IMG/VR virus record: IMGVR_UViG_3300017773_000030 | Coordinates: 1 to 41,802 of that record | DNA: 41,802 nucleotides | Origin: a virus | Direction: 5' to 3' (one strand) | Part shown: piece after piece, positions 1 through 7,917 of the stretch | Layout of the letters: each line of letters opens with the position of its first letter | Position numbering within the stretch: position 1 is the stretch's first letter | The notes under the pieces: generated by a model | Database searches by the model: none | What the model was told of the DNA's origin: nothing | Seen by the model: only the letters and a program-made list of their open reading frames with translations | Made by a program: the position numbers and the translations under genes

Positions 1-48
1 AGTGAACAAGTTTCTAACAATTTAGTTTCAAGTTCTCAAAAATAATGC

Positions 49-77
49 TTGACTTAATGGTTATTTATTTGTATATT
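49..77 (+). promoter_or_regulatory. sigma70-like promoter
   Basis: A -35 hexamer TTGACT (49-54) is separated by exactly 17 bases from a -10 hexamer TATATT (72-77). Both match the bacterial housekeeping consensus well, and transcription would start near position 84. It would drive the first genes of the window (218 onward) with unmodified host RNA polymerase. A 9-base direct repeat GTTCTCAAA lies on either side of the promoter (32-40 and 103-111). Confidence 0.65.
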
Positions 78-142
78 ATTATGGATACTTAAATAGGTTA
101 TCGTTCTCAAAGAATTGAATCTCATTTTTAAGAGGTTCTTAT

Positions 143-179
143 AGGGGCATAGTTCTTTCTTCCTTTCTTCTATGTCCCT
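143..179 (+). promoter_or_regulatory. Leader hairpin with pyrimidine loop
   Basis: Positions 143-152 pair with 170-179 (AGGGGCATAG against CTATGTCCCT) in a 10-bp stem with one G-U pair. The 18-base loop is almost pure pyrimidine. It lies in the untranslated leader between the promoter at 49-77 and the first gene. The stem is followed by TAAATTTAAAT rather than a clean T-run, so it is a weak terminator candidate; an attenuator, processing site or mRNA-stabilising hairpin is equally possible. Confidence 0.4.
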
Positions 180-217
180 TAAATTTAAATAATAATAAAA
201 TAAGAGGTTAATTAATA

Positions 218-457
218 ATGAATAAAACTAAAAAAATAGATCTTTCCCAATTTAAATTATCAACAGATGATAAGAGACAAATGAAGTCTATGGATAGGCA
301 CTCATCATCTACACCTAATTATAAAGAAAACAAGAGAGTTAATCTTGATTACTTTAATGAAGGTGAATTAGATGATACTGCTGTTGATGATTACTCCGAA
401 TGTGATGGTCGTGAAGACTTAAAAACATTAGGTGATATTGGAATGGATGTATATTAA
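218..457 (+). CDS. Small acidic protein of unknown function
   Basis: A 79-residue protein that I do not recognise. The N-terminal third is basic and polar (MNKTKKIDLSQF), the C-terminal half is strongly acidic (DYFNEGELDDTAVDDYSE), and there is no signal peptide or membrane segment. The start is supported by an AAGAGG Shine-Dalgarno about 10 bases upstream and by the sigma70-like promoter and leader hairpin before it. It is the first gene of the leftward group and is separated by about 50 bases from the next gene. Small charged soluble proteins expressed from host-type promoters are common in phages, but no specific role can be assigned. Confidence 0.7.
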   Translation: MNKTKKIDLSQFKLSTDDKRQMKSMDRHSSSTPNYKENKRVNLDYFNEGELDDTAVDDYSECDGREDLKTLGDIGMDVY

Positions 458-492
458 AATTTAAAATATAAGTGATTTGATTGATTGGTAGA

Positions 493-500
493 ATATTTAT
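493..500 (+). promoter_or_regulatory. ATATTTAT motif, candidate late promoter element
   Basis: The octamer ATATTTAT occurs in the short gap before the gene at 507, whose ATG follows after 6 bases and has no clear Shine-Dalgarno. The same core precedes the genes at 1986, 20970, 29285 and 37881, and the minus-strand gene at 37810. A window this AT-rich gives chance copies, so this single site is weak by itself. Confidence 0.35.
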
Positions 501-506
501 GAGTAT

Positions 507-842
507 ATGGAACAGAAACAAAAACATAATAACGAGCAAATCATTAAAGTATTATCTTTTATACTAAGTCGTTTGGACTCGTTAGAAATTGAGCAATCAA
601 GGCATAAAGAAATGTTTTATAAAGTTCGTAAGAATCTAACAGATGCTAACGATTTAATAAATCAGATACTTGATGTTTTAGAGATTGAGAATCCTGAGTT
701 ATATGCTGAAACAATAAAACAATATCAAGATACTCATATAAAAAGTTTAGTTTCCACATTAGACAAACACATTCAAGAATTAGATGATTTTGATAATGAA
801 CAAATTCTTGAGTTACTAACTAACATAGTAGGAGATGCTTAA
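507..842 (+). CDS. Helical protein of unknown function
   Basis: A 111-residue, mostly helical, charged protein with heptad-like hydrophobic spacing (residues 12-60, e.g. ILSRLDSLEIEQ), suggesting a coiled coil or small oligomer. There is no signal peptide, membrane segment or catalytic motif that I recognise. The ATG at 507 is chosen because it opens the long frame; another ATG at 499 is in a different frame and stops after 22 codons. The stop overlaps the start of the next gene by one base (TAATG), so the two are probably translationally coupled. Function unknown. Confidence 0.7.
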   Translation: MEQKQKHNNEQIIKVLSFILSRLDSLEIEQSRHKEMFYKVRKNLTDANDLINQILDVLEIENPELYAETIKQYQDTHIKSLVSTLDKHIQELDDFDNEQILELLTNIVGDA

Positions 843-985
843 TGAATAGCGAGATGATAATCTTTTTAGAAGATTTAAAAGCTTTGTTATTAGAAATAGA
901 TACACATCATGAAGAAGATCAAAACGAAATACTTATAGAAGTTATAGATTTAATAGATGATAAAATACTAGATTTAGAGTCTTAA
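842..985 (+). CDS. 47-residue acidic helical protein
   Basis: A very short gene: ATG at 842 overlaps the previous stop by one base and the frame ends with TAA at 983-985. The product begins MNSEMIIFLEDLKALLLEID and continues as one acidic amphipathic helix rich in Glu, Asp, Ile and Leu. The next gene begins at the base after its stop. Tight coupling on both sides and the amphipathic composition argue that it is a genuine gene. No function can be assigned; small acidic helical phage proteins often bind a host or phage partner. Confidence 0.6.
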   Translation: MNSEMIIFLEDLKALLLEIDTHHEEDQNEILIEVIDLIDDKILDLES

Positions 986-1276
986 TTGTTACATTACATA
1001 ATTACCATTACATTAGGAATTGTTGCCACCTTTTTAGGGGTGGTGACTTTTTATGCACTACGCCGTATCAATTCATATGAAAACATAATACTAAACATAA
1101 GCAATACAATAGAAACAATAAAAATTCAACTTAAAACTATAGATGATAAAGGCACATTTGAATCAGATGATGAAGTTGGTTTTTTCTTTACGGAGATAAA
1201 ACAACTTGGAAAAGACTTAGACAATTTATTTGAAACCGAGGTTGAAGAAAATGAAAAAAAGACGAAAGAAAAGTAA
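986..1276 (+). CDS. Small single-pass membrane protein
   Basis: A 96-residue protein with an N-terminal membrane helix (about residues 3-26, including GIVATFLGVVTFYALRR) followed by a cytoplasmic, probably coiled-coil region with the stretch FESDDEVGFFF. From memory, related small one-helix proteins with an ESDDE(V/I)GFFF motif occur in marine T4-like phages, so I believe the gene is real. It starts with TTG directly after the previous stop; no in-frame ATG exists in the first part. The 3' end overlaps the sigma-factor gene. A terminator-like hairpin lies inside its first codons (1022-1052), which may tune expression of this gene and of the sigma factor. Exact function unknown. Confidence 0.65.
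   Translation: MLHYIITITLGIVATFLGVVTFYALRRINSYENIILNISNTIETIKIQLKTIDDKGTFESDDEVGFFFTEIKQLGKDLDNLFETEVEENEKKTKEK
1022..1052 (+). terminator. Terminator-like hairpin inside a coding region
   Basis: Bases 1022-1030 (GTTGCCACC) pair with 1039-1047 (GGTGGTGAC) in a 9-bp stem with two G-U pairs and an 8-base loop, directly followed by TTTTT (1048-1052). This is the shape of an intrinsic terminator, but it sits within codons 13-23 of the membrane-protein gene and upstream of the late sigma gene. It could be an attenuator that limits read-through into the sigma factor, or a chance structure from the GCC ACC / GTG GTG codons. Confidence 0.4.
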
Positions 1277-1958
1277 AGTTTATTTTGGTACACCCGTACA
1301 TGATGCTATTGTAAGATATAACCATTGTGATAATACTGTAGAAAGAAACAAAATTTATACTGAAGAGATACATACAGCATTTCTTAAATTAGCAGAAAAT
1401 ATAATAAACACTTTTAAGTTTAGTTATTTTAGTTATGGGTTTAGAGATTTACAAGAAGAGGTTGTATCTAATCTTGTTATCAACATGCACAAATTTGATG
1501 AAACAAAGGGAAGTAAAGCTTTTAGTTATTTTTCTGTAGTAGCAAAAAATTATCTCATTCTAAATAATAATGCTAACTATAAAAAGATGAAGATTCATGA
1601 TGATATTGATATTTTATACGACCACGGTGATGAAGATGATAAAATAAAAAAGAATCCATCTTTAGATGTATTTAAAAAAACGGTTGATTACTTTGATGAA
1701 AATATAGAAAGACTTTTTCCAAAACCACAAGATAGAGAAATTGCAGAATCAATATTATATCTATGTAAAAACAAAAACAATATTGATAACTTTAATAAAA
1801 AAGCAATATACATAATGATTCGTGAGATGACAGATGTTAAAACATCTAAAATAACTCAGATTACAAATACATTTCGTAAAATATATCCTAAAATTCAAGA
1901 AGAAGTGCTTACAAAAGGTCACATAGATAACCTAAGATATACAGGTTCTTTAGTGTAA
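1251..1958 (+). CDS. Late-transcription sigma factor, gp55-like
   Basis: A 235-residue divergent sigma factor resembling T4 gp55, which directs host RNA polymerase to late promoters. The region around residues 40-105 matches sigma region 2: a helix with FRDLQEEVVSNLVINMHKFD followed by KGSKAFSYFSVVAKNYLI, the core-binding and -10-recognition fold, equivalent to the Q-E...FD..KG..F..Y pattern of the family. The start at 1251 is preferred over the upstream TTG at 1230 because GAGG lies nine bases before it and the product then begins MKKRRKKSK. T4 gp55 is shorter (about 185 residues). In T4 this factor acts with gp33 and the clamp gp45; neither is recognisable here. Likely target sites are the ATATTTAT elements listed separately. 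Confidence 0.8.
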   Translation: MKKRRKKSKVYFGTPVHDAIVRYNHCDNTVERNKIYTEEIHTAFLKLAENIINTFKFSYFSYGFRDLQEEVVSNLVINMHKFDETKGSKAFSYFSVVAKNYLILNNNANYKKMKIHDDIDILYDHGDEDDKIKKNPSLDVFKKTVDYFDENIERLFPKPQDREIAESILYLCKNKNNIDNFNKKAIYIMIREMTDVKTSKITQITNTFRKIYPKIQEEVLTKGHIDNLRYTGSLV

Positions 1959-1973
1959 TATTGTAACCATACT

Positions 1974-1981
1974 ATATTTAT
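1974..1981 (+). promoter_or_regulatory. ATATTTAT motif, candidate late promoter element
   Basis: The motif, here within the 10-mer TATATTTATA (1973-1982), fills the 27-base gap between the sigma gene and the gene at 1986. The ATG follows after only 4 bases and no Shine-Dalgarno is present, so a transcript started from this element would be leaderless or nearly so. The identical 10-mer recurs at 20925-20934 and 29269-29278. Confidence 0.45.
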
Positions 1982-1985
1982 AGTT

Positions 1986-2399
1986 ATGGAAAAAGACTTT
2001 AAATTATTTGGTGATAAAAACTTCTCTGATTTATCTGAAGAGATATATAATAACACCAAGCTTAAGAAAACTCAAATTGACCTTTTAATTCAAGAGGTGC
2101 ATGGTTACATACAAGGTATCGAAGATATTGCTATCGTAGGTCCTATTATTAAAGAACTAATGGATGTCGGTATTAAAAATGATGATAACCTTGTTAAACT
2201 AGCCACTCTATATCAAAGAATAATGTCCAAACAAACTGTAGATGAAAGTGATGTTGGATTTTTATCTGAAGAAGAAAAAGAACAACTCATGGCTTCTCTT
2301 GAAGATGTAGCAGAAGACTTACAGAAGAAGAGAGATGATATAGCTGATAAAGATCCTATAGATATGTCTAAAATAAGACAAAAGTATGGTAACTCATAA
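1986..2399 (+). CDS. Unknown protein in the sigma/baseplate group
   Basis: A 137-residue soluble, largely helical protein. Residues 30-80 (TQIDLLIQEVHGYIQ, IVGPIIKELMDVGIKNDD) resemble, from memory, small conserved proteins found near structural genes of marine T4-like phages, but I cannot name the family. The C-terminal part is an acidic coiled coil (EEEKEQLMASLEDVAEDLQ). There is no Shine-Dalgarno, and a candidate late-promoter motif sits 4 bases before the ATG. It is coupled to the spike gene by a TAATG overlap, so co-expression with the baseplate genes is likely. It could be a virion protein or an assembly helper; neither is shown. Confidence 0.65.
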   Translation: MEKDFKLFGDKNFSDLSEEIYNNTKLKKTQIDLLIQEVHGYIQGIEDIAIVGPIIKELMDVGIKNDDNLVKLATLYQRIMSKQTVDESDVGFLSEEEKEQLMASLEDVAEDLQKKRDDIADKDPIDMSKIRQKYGNS

Positions 2400-3655
2400 T
2401 GTCTTCAAATAGAGTTTTTGATAATGTAGCAACTAGTGCTATAGAATTTAATTTGGGTTTTGTTAACAAAATTTTTACTAATAATTTTGATTTCAATAAT
2501 CAAAACGAAGAAAACCAATCGTCTCAGATAATAGAACTAAGACCTTTAAACACTACACTACCAACTATACAAAGAAAAATAAAAGCTAGACCTCTTTTTA
2601 GAGGTATTAGTGATTCGATAACAAGAGGTGACATAGTATTATTTTCTTTAATAAAAGAAAAATATTATTATATGGGTCCTCTAAATACATTTAATGAACC
2701 TAGTTTTTCACCATCAAATTTTTATAATACCAAGTTAGAAGATAGAGGTTTAAATATAAAAGATAATGTTGATGAAACAACTGGTTATGGAAAAGAATAT
2801 CCACCAAAGAAATCTAAAAAATTACAAAAGAAACAAAGTGTATTGGATTTATTAAGTAAACAAAATTATGGTATATCAAAACACTCTGATATGTTATTAG
2901 AAGGTAGACATGGTAATGCCATACGAATAGGATCTAAAAATATATTTCCTGTATTAAATATAAGTAATAATAATCAAAATATAGAAGAATCATTAAGTAA
3001 AGGTTCTTTAATATCATTATTACAAAATGGATCTTTAGAAGAAAACTTTTTTTTAAATAACGAATTTAGGTTATCAGCTGACATAACTACTGATGAAAAT
3101 GTTTTATTTAAATTAAATCTTGGTAATGATAATGATGAGGAAGTATTTAATTATAATTACGGAGAATTAAATAATACAACAACTTTTGATCAGATAATAA
3201 TTACATCAGATAAAATAACATTTGATGCTAGAAGTAATCAAGGAGATTTTACTGTATCATCAAATAGAAATATAAACTTTGGTGCTAAAAAGAATTTTAC
3301 ATTAAACAATCAAGGTAGTACAATTATTAATTCTGGTAATATTTATTTAGGAGTACCGGCAAAGTCTAAAGCTGAACCTATGGTTTTGGGTGATAGGTTA
3401 AGACAAATACTTTTAGACTTTGCTCAAATACTACAAGATTCAAGAGCATTGGTTCAAGGAGTTCCTATCCCATTGACAGATCAAAACTCATCACCAATGT
3501 TTCAAAGAATACAGAGTTTGATAGATGAATTGCAACCAAGAACTGAAACTGATAATGATGATGGTAGTAAAACAATAACAAATGATGGTCCTGAATTTAT
3601 GAGTCATCATCATTACATAGAAATAAACAATAGGGAACAGAACAATGAAGGTTAA
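2399..3655 (+). CDS. Baseplate central spike protein, gp5/VgrG-like
   Basis: A 418-residue protein with the layout of T4 gp5/VgrG spike proteins without a lysozyme domain. An OB-fold-like segment lies at about residues 60-95 (RGISDSITRGDIVLFSLI). The conserved spike motif SDMLLEGRHGNAIRIGS is at about 163-179. A repetitive beta region at about 260-320 (TSDKITFDARSNQGDFTV, NINFGAKKNFTL) would form the trimeric beta-prism needle. The C-terminus contains an HHHY motif. The protein would form the membrane-piercing tip below the tail tube. It lies directly upstream of the wedge genes, as expected for a baseplate operon, and its last 11 bases overlap the next gene. The absence of a lysozyme domain means peptidoglycan hydrolysis must come from another protein not recognised in this window. 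Confidence 0.75.
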   Translation: MSSNRVFDNVATSAIEFNLGFVNKIFTNNFDFNNQNEENQSSQIIELRPLNTTLPTIQRKIKARPLFRGISDSITRGDIVLFSLIKEKYYYMGPLNTFNEPSFSPSNFYNTKLEDRGLNIKDNVDETTGYGKEYPPKKSKKLQKKQSVLDLLSKQNYGISKHSDMLLEGRHGNAIRIGSKNIFPVLNISNNNQNIEESLSKGSLISLLQNGSLEENFFLNNEFRLSADITTDENVLFKLNLGNDNDEEVFNYNYGELNNTTTFDQIIITSDKITFDARSNQGDFTVSSNRNINFGAKKNFTLNNQGSTIINSGNIYLGVPAKSKAEPMVLGDRLRQILLDFAQILQDSRALVQGVPIPLTDQNSSPMFQRIQSLIDELQPRTETDNDDGSKTITNDGPEFMSHHHYIEINNREQNNEG

Positions 3656-4073
3656 TATATTTAAGAAGTTAATAAGAGAAGTAGTAAGAGAAGAGTTAGA
3701 TTTTAAATTTTCTGCACTTGAAAAAAAGTTAGATGAAGTGTTAGTTAGAAGTAGATCTAATAGTATAGTAGAAGATCAAACAACACAGCTTAACTCGTCT
3801 CCAACTAAAAAAACAAATGTTCAGTCACAGGTTCCGACTCCAACATTACCACCTCCTAATAATTTATTAACAAAAGATTCTATTTTAAATGATATTTTAA
3901 ATGAAACAGCAGCAGCTGGTGATTGGAAAAAAATAAATGAAGAACCACAAGTTCAATCTGTAACAGAAAATACACAAGGATTACCAGACCATTTAGCTAA
4001 TGCTCTTAACAAAGATTATTCTGATATAATTAAAAAAGTAGATGAAAAGGCAAAGTTTAGAAATGGGACTTAA
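3645..4073 (+). CDS. Small structural-region protein, unknown
   Basis: A 142-residue protein that starts inside the end of the spike gene (11-base overlap). Residues 1-35 form a charged amphipathic helix or coiled coil (KKLIREVVREELDF, ALEKKLDEVL). The middle, at about residues 45-75, is a low-complexity Ser/Thr/Pro linker (QVPTPTLPPPNN). The C-terminal third is helical. Its place between spike and wedge genes suggests a virion or baseplate-assembly component, possibly a linker protein. No family is recognised. Confidence 0.65.
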   Translation: MKVNIFKKLIREVVREELDFKFSALEKKLDEVLVRSRSNSIVEDQTTQLNSSPTKKTNVQSQVPTPTLPPPNNLLTKDSILNDILNETAAAGDWKKINEEPQVQSVTENTQGLPDHLANALNKDYSDIIKKVDEKAKFRNGT

Positions 4074-4404
4074 ATCTGATATATATAACGCATTGAAAAA
4101 AAATGTTGAACCAAGTAATCCTGCTGATAATTATGAATTTAACGATGGTGGCAAATTAGATACTTTAGCACAAGATTTAACTGATTCTATAGTAAAATGG
4201 GTTCAGGCTCAAACATTTACTGTAACCAAATTAAATGCAAGTCAAGGTGCAGTTCCCACAGTTACACCAGTTGGTCCTGGTACAATACCTTTAATTACTG
4301 TTAAGGTTGATGATAAAGGTCAAGGCGTAGATAATCCAATAGGTGGTGGTAAGGTAGAATCTATGCAAAGTAAAGTTCAATTAAAAAGGACAGTAGAGGT
4401 ATAA
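4063..4404 (+). CDS. Small baseplate-region protein, unknown
   Basis: A 113-residue protein beginning MGLKSDIYNALKKN. I prefer the ATG at 4063 to the one at 4042 because it gives a natural N-terminal helix and the smaller overlap (11 bases) with the preceding gene; neither start has a strong Shine-Dalgarno. Residues 25-45 form a helix (LAQDLTDSIVKWVQAQ), followed by a Gly/Pro/Val-rich beta region (GPGTIPLITVKVDDKGQG). It ends one base before the gp25-like gene. Position suggests a baseplate or tail role; there is no recognised domain. Confidence 0.6.
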   Translation: MGLKSDIYNALKKNVEPSNPADNYEFNDGGKLDTLAQDLTDSIVKWVQAQTFTVTKLNASQGAVPTVTPVGPGTIPLITVKVDDKGQGVDNPIGGGKVESMQSKVQLKRTVEV

Positions 4405-4405
4405 C

Positions 4406-4882
4406 ATGCCAATATTAGATAGAAGAAAAGATAGATTTGTAGAAGACCAAGATAGTAGGGTATCAGTTGGAATAGATTTTCCATTTGCTAGAGTTACTGG
4501 CGGTGATGGATTTTTTAAAACTACAAAAACAACTGTAGATGCTATAAAAAATAATATAAAACTTTTATTACAAACTAATCAAGGTGAAAGAGTATTTCAA
4601 CCAAACTTGGGTATGAATCTAAAACAACTTTTATTTGAACAAATGACAGATGATACTACAATAAAAATAGAAAATAATATTGTTGATGCATTTGAAAGAT
4701 GGCTTCCTTTTGTAGAATTAAGAAATATAGAAATAAACAATATTGATAGTAATAATCAAGTTACTATAAACATACAATTTAACATAAGAAGAACACCAAA
4801 TAGTACAGAAGGTGTTCAAGTTACATTTGATGGTGTTGGTGGTGGAGAGTCAACAGCACAAACAACTGGTGGAGCATATTAA
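4406..4882 (+). CDS. Baseplate wedge protein, gp25-like
   Basis: A 158-residue protein of the GPW/gp25 family, the sheath-nucleating wedge component of contractile tails. The diagnostic stretch spans about residues 22-115: FPF at the start, VDAIKNNIKLLLQTNQGER (the helix and conserved QGER turn), FQPNLGMNLKQLLFE, then a wedge helix and a beta region (VELRNIEINN). The conserved Glu of the QGER motif, which stabilises the sheath attachment site in this family, is present. T4 gp25 is 132 residues; the extra length is a Gly/Thr-rich tail. The gp6-like gene starts two bases after the stop, the normal wedge operon order. Confidence 0.88.
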   Translation: MPILDRRKDRFVEDQDSRVSVGIDFPFARVTGGDGFFKTTKTTVDAIKNNIKLLLQTNQGERVFQPNLGMNLKQLLFEQMTDDTTIKIENNIVDAFERWLPFVELRNIEINNIDSNNQVTINIQFNIRRTPNSTEGVQVTFDGVGGGESTAQTTGGAY

Positions 4883-4883
4883 A

Positions 4884-6821
4884 ATGGCATATACTGATAA
4901 ACAAAAATTAATACCAACGAATGTAAACTATACAAGTAAAGATTTTAGTACAATAAAAACTGATTTGATTGAGTATACTAAATCTTACTTTCCTGATACA
5001 TACAAAGATTTTAACGAAACATCACCTGGTATGATGTTAATAGAACTATCAAGTTATGTAGGTGATGTTCTTTCTTATTATATTGATTACAATTACAAAG
5101 AAAACCTTTTATCAACTGCAACCGAAAAAAGAAATGTAAGAAGATTGGCTGAATTTTTAGGGTATAAAACTCCAAACAAAACACCATCTGTTGTCAAATT
5201 AAAAGTAGAGACAACGATAAATGCTGATAGTACAACTGGTGAACCACTTTATGGAGAAGCTCCATCTTCAATAGATAGTGGATTACAGATTGCTTCTAAT
5301 GTAGATTCAGAAATACTTTTTGAAACAACTAATGAAATAGATTTCACATCAAGTGGTTCTGGTGATCCTGATATAAGTGCTCCAATACTTGATAGTAATG
5401 GTGAAGCTAGTTCATATACTCTAACAAGATATGTAAGAGCTGTATCGGGTAAAACAAAAACAAAGTCATTTACTATTACAACTCCAACTAAATTTTTAGA
5501 ATTAGATTTAGGTGAAAACGATGTTATAGAGATATTAAATTGTGAAGATGGTTCAGGACAAAAATGGTATGAAGTTGATTATTTAGCACAAGATAAAATT
5601 TTAAAACAAACACATTATTCAGATGATTCTACGAGAGCAACTGCTTATGACCAAGGTGATGCTTCAGATAACACATCAGAAATACCAATTCCATATGTTG
5701 TTGAGTATATTAAGACTACTAAAAAATTCGTAACTAAGTTTGATGAGGATACTCAAACTTATAAAACTCAATTTGGTAATGGGTTATTTAGGTTTAGTAA
5801 CTCTGGCTCAAATGTTGATCCTGTAGAACAAGCTGGTGTGACAATTAATGGAACTAATCTTGCTGATATTCCAAGTGCTTTAGGTGTTGTTACAGGTAAT
5901 ACTCCAAACTTAGGTGAAACTCCAGCAAATACAACATTAACATTTACATATAGAGTTGGTGGTGGAGCTACATCAAATATTCAAGTAGGAGAACTTACAT
6001 CTATTAATAATACTCCAGCTGGTGTATCGATAAATGTAACTAATGATGAACCTGGAACAGGTGGAACAGATGGTCAAACTGTTGATGAAATTAAAAACAA
6101 TGCTAGTTCTTTTTTTGCATCTCAAATGAGATGTGTTACTAAAGAGGATTATACGGCAAGAGTATTGAGTTTACCTCAAAAATTTGGTAGTATTGCTAAA
6201 GCTTATGTGGAAAGATTAAATGGAGGAGCTCTTTTATTTTCTACTCTTTCTTACAACCAAAATAAACAACTAGTGCAAACACCAGATCTTGTATTACAAA
6301 ATATAGGAACTTATTTAAATCAATTTAGAATGATAAATGATCAAATTGGTTTTGGTTTTAATCTTAATAATACATTATTTTCTGCTTATATAATTAATTT
6401 TGGTGTTCGTTTTATTGTTAATTACGATAGAAGATTCAATCCAACAGAAGTTAAATTAAATGTAATTGAAGTAATAAAAAACTTTTTTAGAGTAGAAAAA
6501 ATGCAATTTAGACAATCAATAAACATAAGTGATTTACAATATAATATATTGGGATTAGATGGTGTAATTGGTATAAAAGAATTATTATTATTTCAAGATG
6601 GTAAACCAGGTGAATATGCAGAGGGTAGAAAATTATACTCCTTTCAAGGTGATGGTGACACAGTATCAGATGGAGATACTGGTTACGGATTTCAATATAA
6701 TTTTTCAAATGCTAATCAAGGTGATAATGAATTCATACATACAGTAATTAGACCATCTGTATCACCTGCTGTATTTGAATTAAGAAACCCTAACCAAGAC
6801 ATATATGGAAAGGTGATATAA
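4884..6821 (+). CDS. Baseplate wedge protein, gp6/baseplate J-like
   Basis: A 645-residue protein, close to T4 gp6 (660). The N-terminal 100 residues carry the hallmark of the gp6/gpJ family: DFSTIKTDLIEYTKSYFP, ETSPGMMLIELSSYVGDVLS and ATEKRNVRRLAEFLGY. Then comes a variable central region, and a C-terminal half with KEDYTARVLSLPQKFGS and a wedge-like beta/helix region (about residues 410-560). The protein dimerises to build the inner iris of the baseplate. The start at 4884 (MAYTDKQ) is chosen because it lies two bases after the gp25-like stop; a longer frame from 4812 would lie within the gp25 gene. The stop overlaps the next start (TAATG). Confidence 0.88.
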   Translation: MAYTDKQKLIPTNVNYTSKDFSTIKTDLIEYTKSYFPDTYKDFNETSPGMMLIELSSYVGDVLSYYIDYNYKENLLSTATEKRNVRRLAEFLGYKTPNKTPSVVKLKVETTINADSTTGEPLYGEAPSSIDSGLQIASNVDSEILFETTNEIDFTSSGSGDPDISAPILDSNGEASSYTLTRYVRAVSGKTKTKSFTITTPTKFLELDLGENDVIEILNCEDGSGQKWYEVDYLAQDKILKQTHYSDDSTRATAYDQGDASDNTSEIPIPYVVEYIKTTKKFVTKFDEDTQTYKTQFGNGLFRFSNSGSNVDPVEQAGVTINGTNLADIPSALGVVTGNTPNLGETPANTTLTFTYRVGGGATSNIQVGELTSINNTPAGVSINVTNDEPGTGGTDGQTVDEIKNNASSFFASQMRCVTKEDYTARVLSLPQKFGSIAKAYVERLNGGALLFSTLSYNQNKQLVQTPDLVLQNIGTYLNQFRMINDQIGFGFNLNNTLFSAYIINFGVRFIVNYDRRFNPTEVKLNVIEVIKNFFRVEKMQFRQSINISDLQYNILGLDGVIGIKELLLFQDGKPGEYAEGRKLYSFQGDGDTVSDGDTGYGFQYNFSNANQGDNEFIHTVIRPSVSPAVFELRNPNQDIYGKVI

Positions 6822-7915
6822 TGCATAAATATTTTTTTACAACCAAAGATACTTTTATTAATAGTGGTTCAGACCAAATTACAGGTGAAGATTTTAAAAA
6901 TAAAAATGTAGGACAAGATGAAATACTTGAATTAAAAAAAGTATTTTTTTACAGAACATTTTCTCATCCAACTCGTGTTCTTCTCCAATTTGATACTGAT
7001 GAAATAGAAAACTATATTAGTTCATCTGTTTTACCAAATGACTATCAGTTAAATCTTAGACTTTATGAAACAGAGGGAACAAGTGGTTTAAGTGAAGAAT
7101 ATACAATTGCTGCTTATCCACTAAGTCAAGAGTGGGATGAGGGTATTGGTAAAGAAATAGATGTTCCAAAAACAACAGATGGTTGTAGTTGGTTATATAG
7201 AAAAAATAGAGATGGTGCTTCTGAAATAAGTTGGACAAATCCTGGTGGTACTTATATAGCTAGTGATGAAACAACACAAGTATTTTCGTCTGAATCACCG
7301 GATGTAAATATGAATATAACCACTATGGCTAAAAAATGGTTTGGTGGTGTAAATGATAACTATGGTATGTTAGTGAGAATATCTGGCAGTAGAGAAACAT
7401 CAAGTGGTAGTTTTGAAGATATTAAATTTTTCTCAAGACAAACTAATACAATATACTCTCCTAAGATAGAATTAAAGTGGGATGACCATTTACCAGCAAC
7501 AGGTTCTAATACGGGTAGCTTGACCACCTTAGATGTTTCTGGTAATAGTGAGAACTACCTATACCCAATCCACTTACGAGAAGCGTATAAAGAAAACGAA
7601 ACTGTAAAATTTAGATTTGGTGCTCGTAAAAGATACATACAAAAATCATTTACAACATCAGTTCAAACTATAAGTGGTAGTTTTATACCACATGGAAAAG
7701 GTTCTTATTCTATTGTAGATATGGCAACAAATGAATCAGTTGTTCCATTTAGTGCTTATACAACAATGAGTTGTGATACAACTTCTAACTATTTTAAACA
7801 AGACCTAAATTCCTTTGAACCTAATCGTGCTTATAAAATTTTGATAAAAGTTAATCATGATGATGGTCAAGAAATAATATATGATAATGATTTTGAATTT
7901 ATACTGAGGACTTAG
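6821..7915 (+). CDS. Tail/baseplate protein with DNRLRE-like domain
   Basis: A 364-residue protein. Residues about 5-225 follow the pattern of the DNRLRE beta-sandwich found in secreted and surface proteins: an opening TKDTFINSGS, the core LLQFDTDEI and YQLNLRLYETEG, a Trp-containing stretch (SQEWDEGIG, ISWTNPGG), the helix NITTMAKKWFGG, GMLVRISGS, and a closing FFSRQTNTIYSPKIELKWD. The C-terminal part is a second beta domain. The gene directly follows the gp6-like wedge and may play the role of gp7/gp8-type wedge periphery or receptor-contact proteins. The DNRLRE assignment is by motif memory, and the exact place in the virion is inferred. Confidence 0.65.
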   Translation: MHKYFFTTKDTFINSGSDQITGEDFKNKNVGQDEILELKKVFFYRTFSHPTRVLLQFDTDEIENYISSSVLPNDYQLNLRLYETEGTSGLSEEYTIAAYPLSQEWDEGIGKEIDVPKTTDGCSWLYRKNRDGASEISWTNPGGTYIASDETTQVFSSESPDVNMNITTMAKKWFGGVNDNYGMLVRISGSRETSSGSFEDIKFFSRQTNTIYSPKIELKWDDHLPATGSNTGSLTTLDVSGNSENYLYPIHLREAYKENETVKFRFGARKRYIQKSFTTSVQTISGSFIPHGKGSYSIVDMATNESVVPFSAYTTMSCDTTSNYFKQDLNSFEPNRAYKILIKVNHDDGQEIIYDNDFEFILRT

Positions 7916-7917
7916 TA

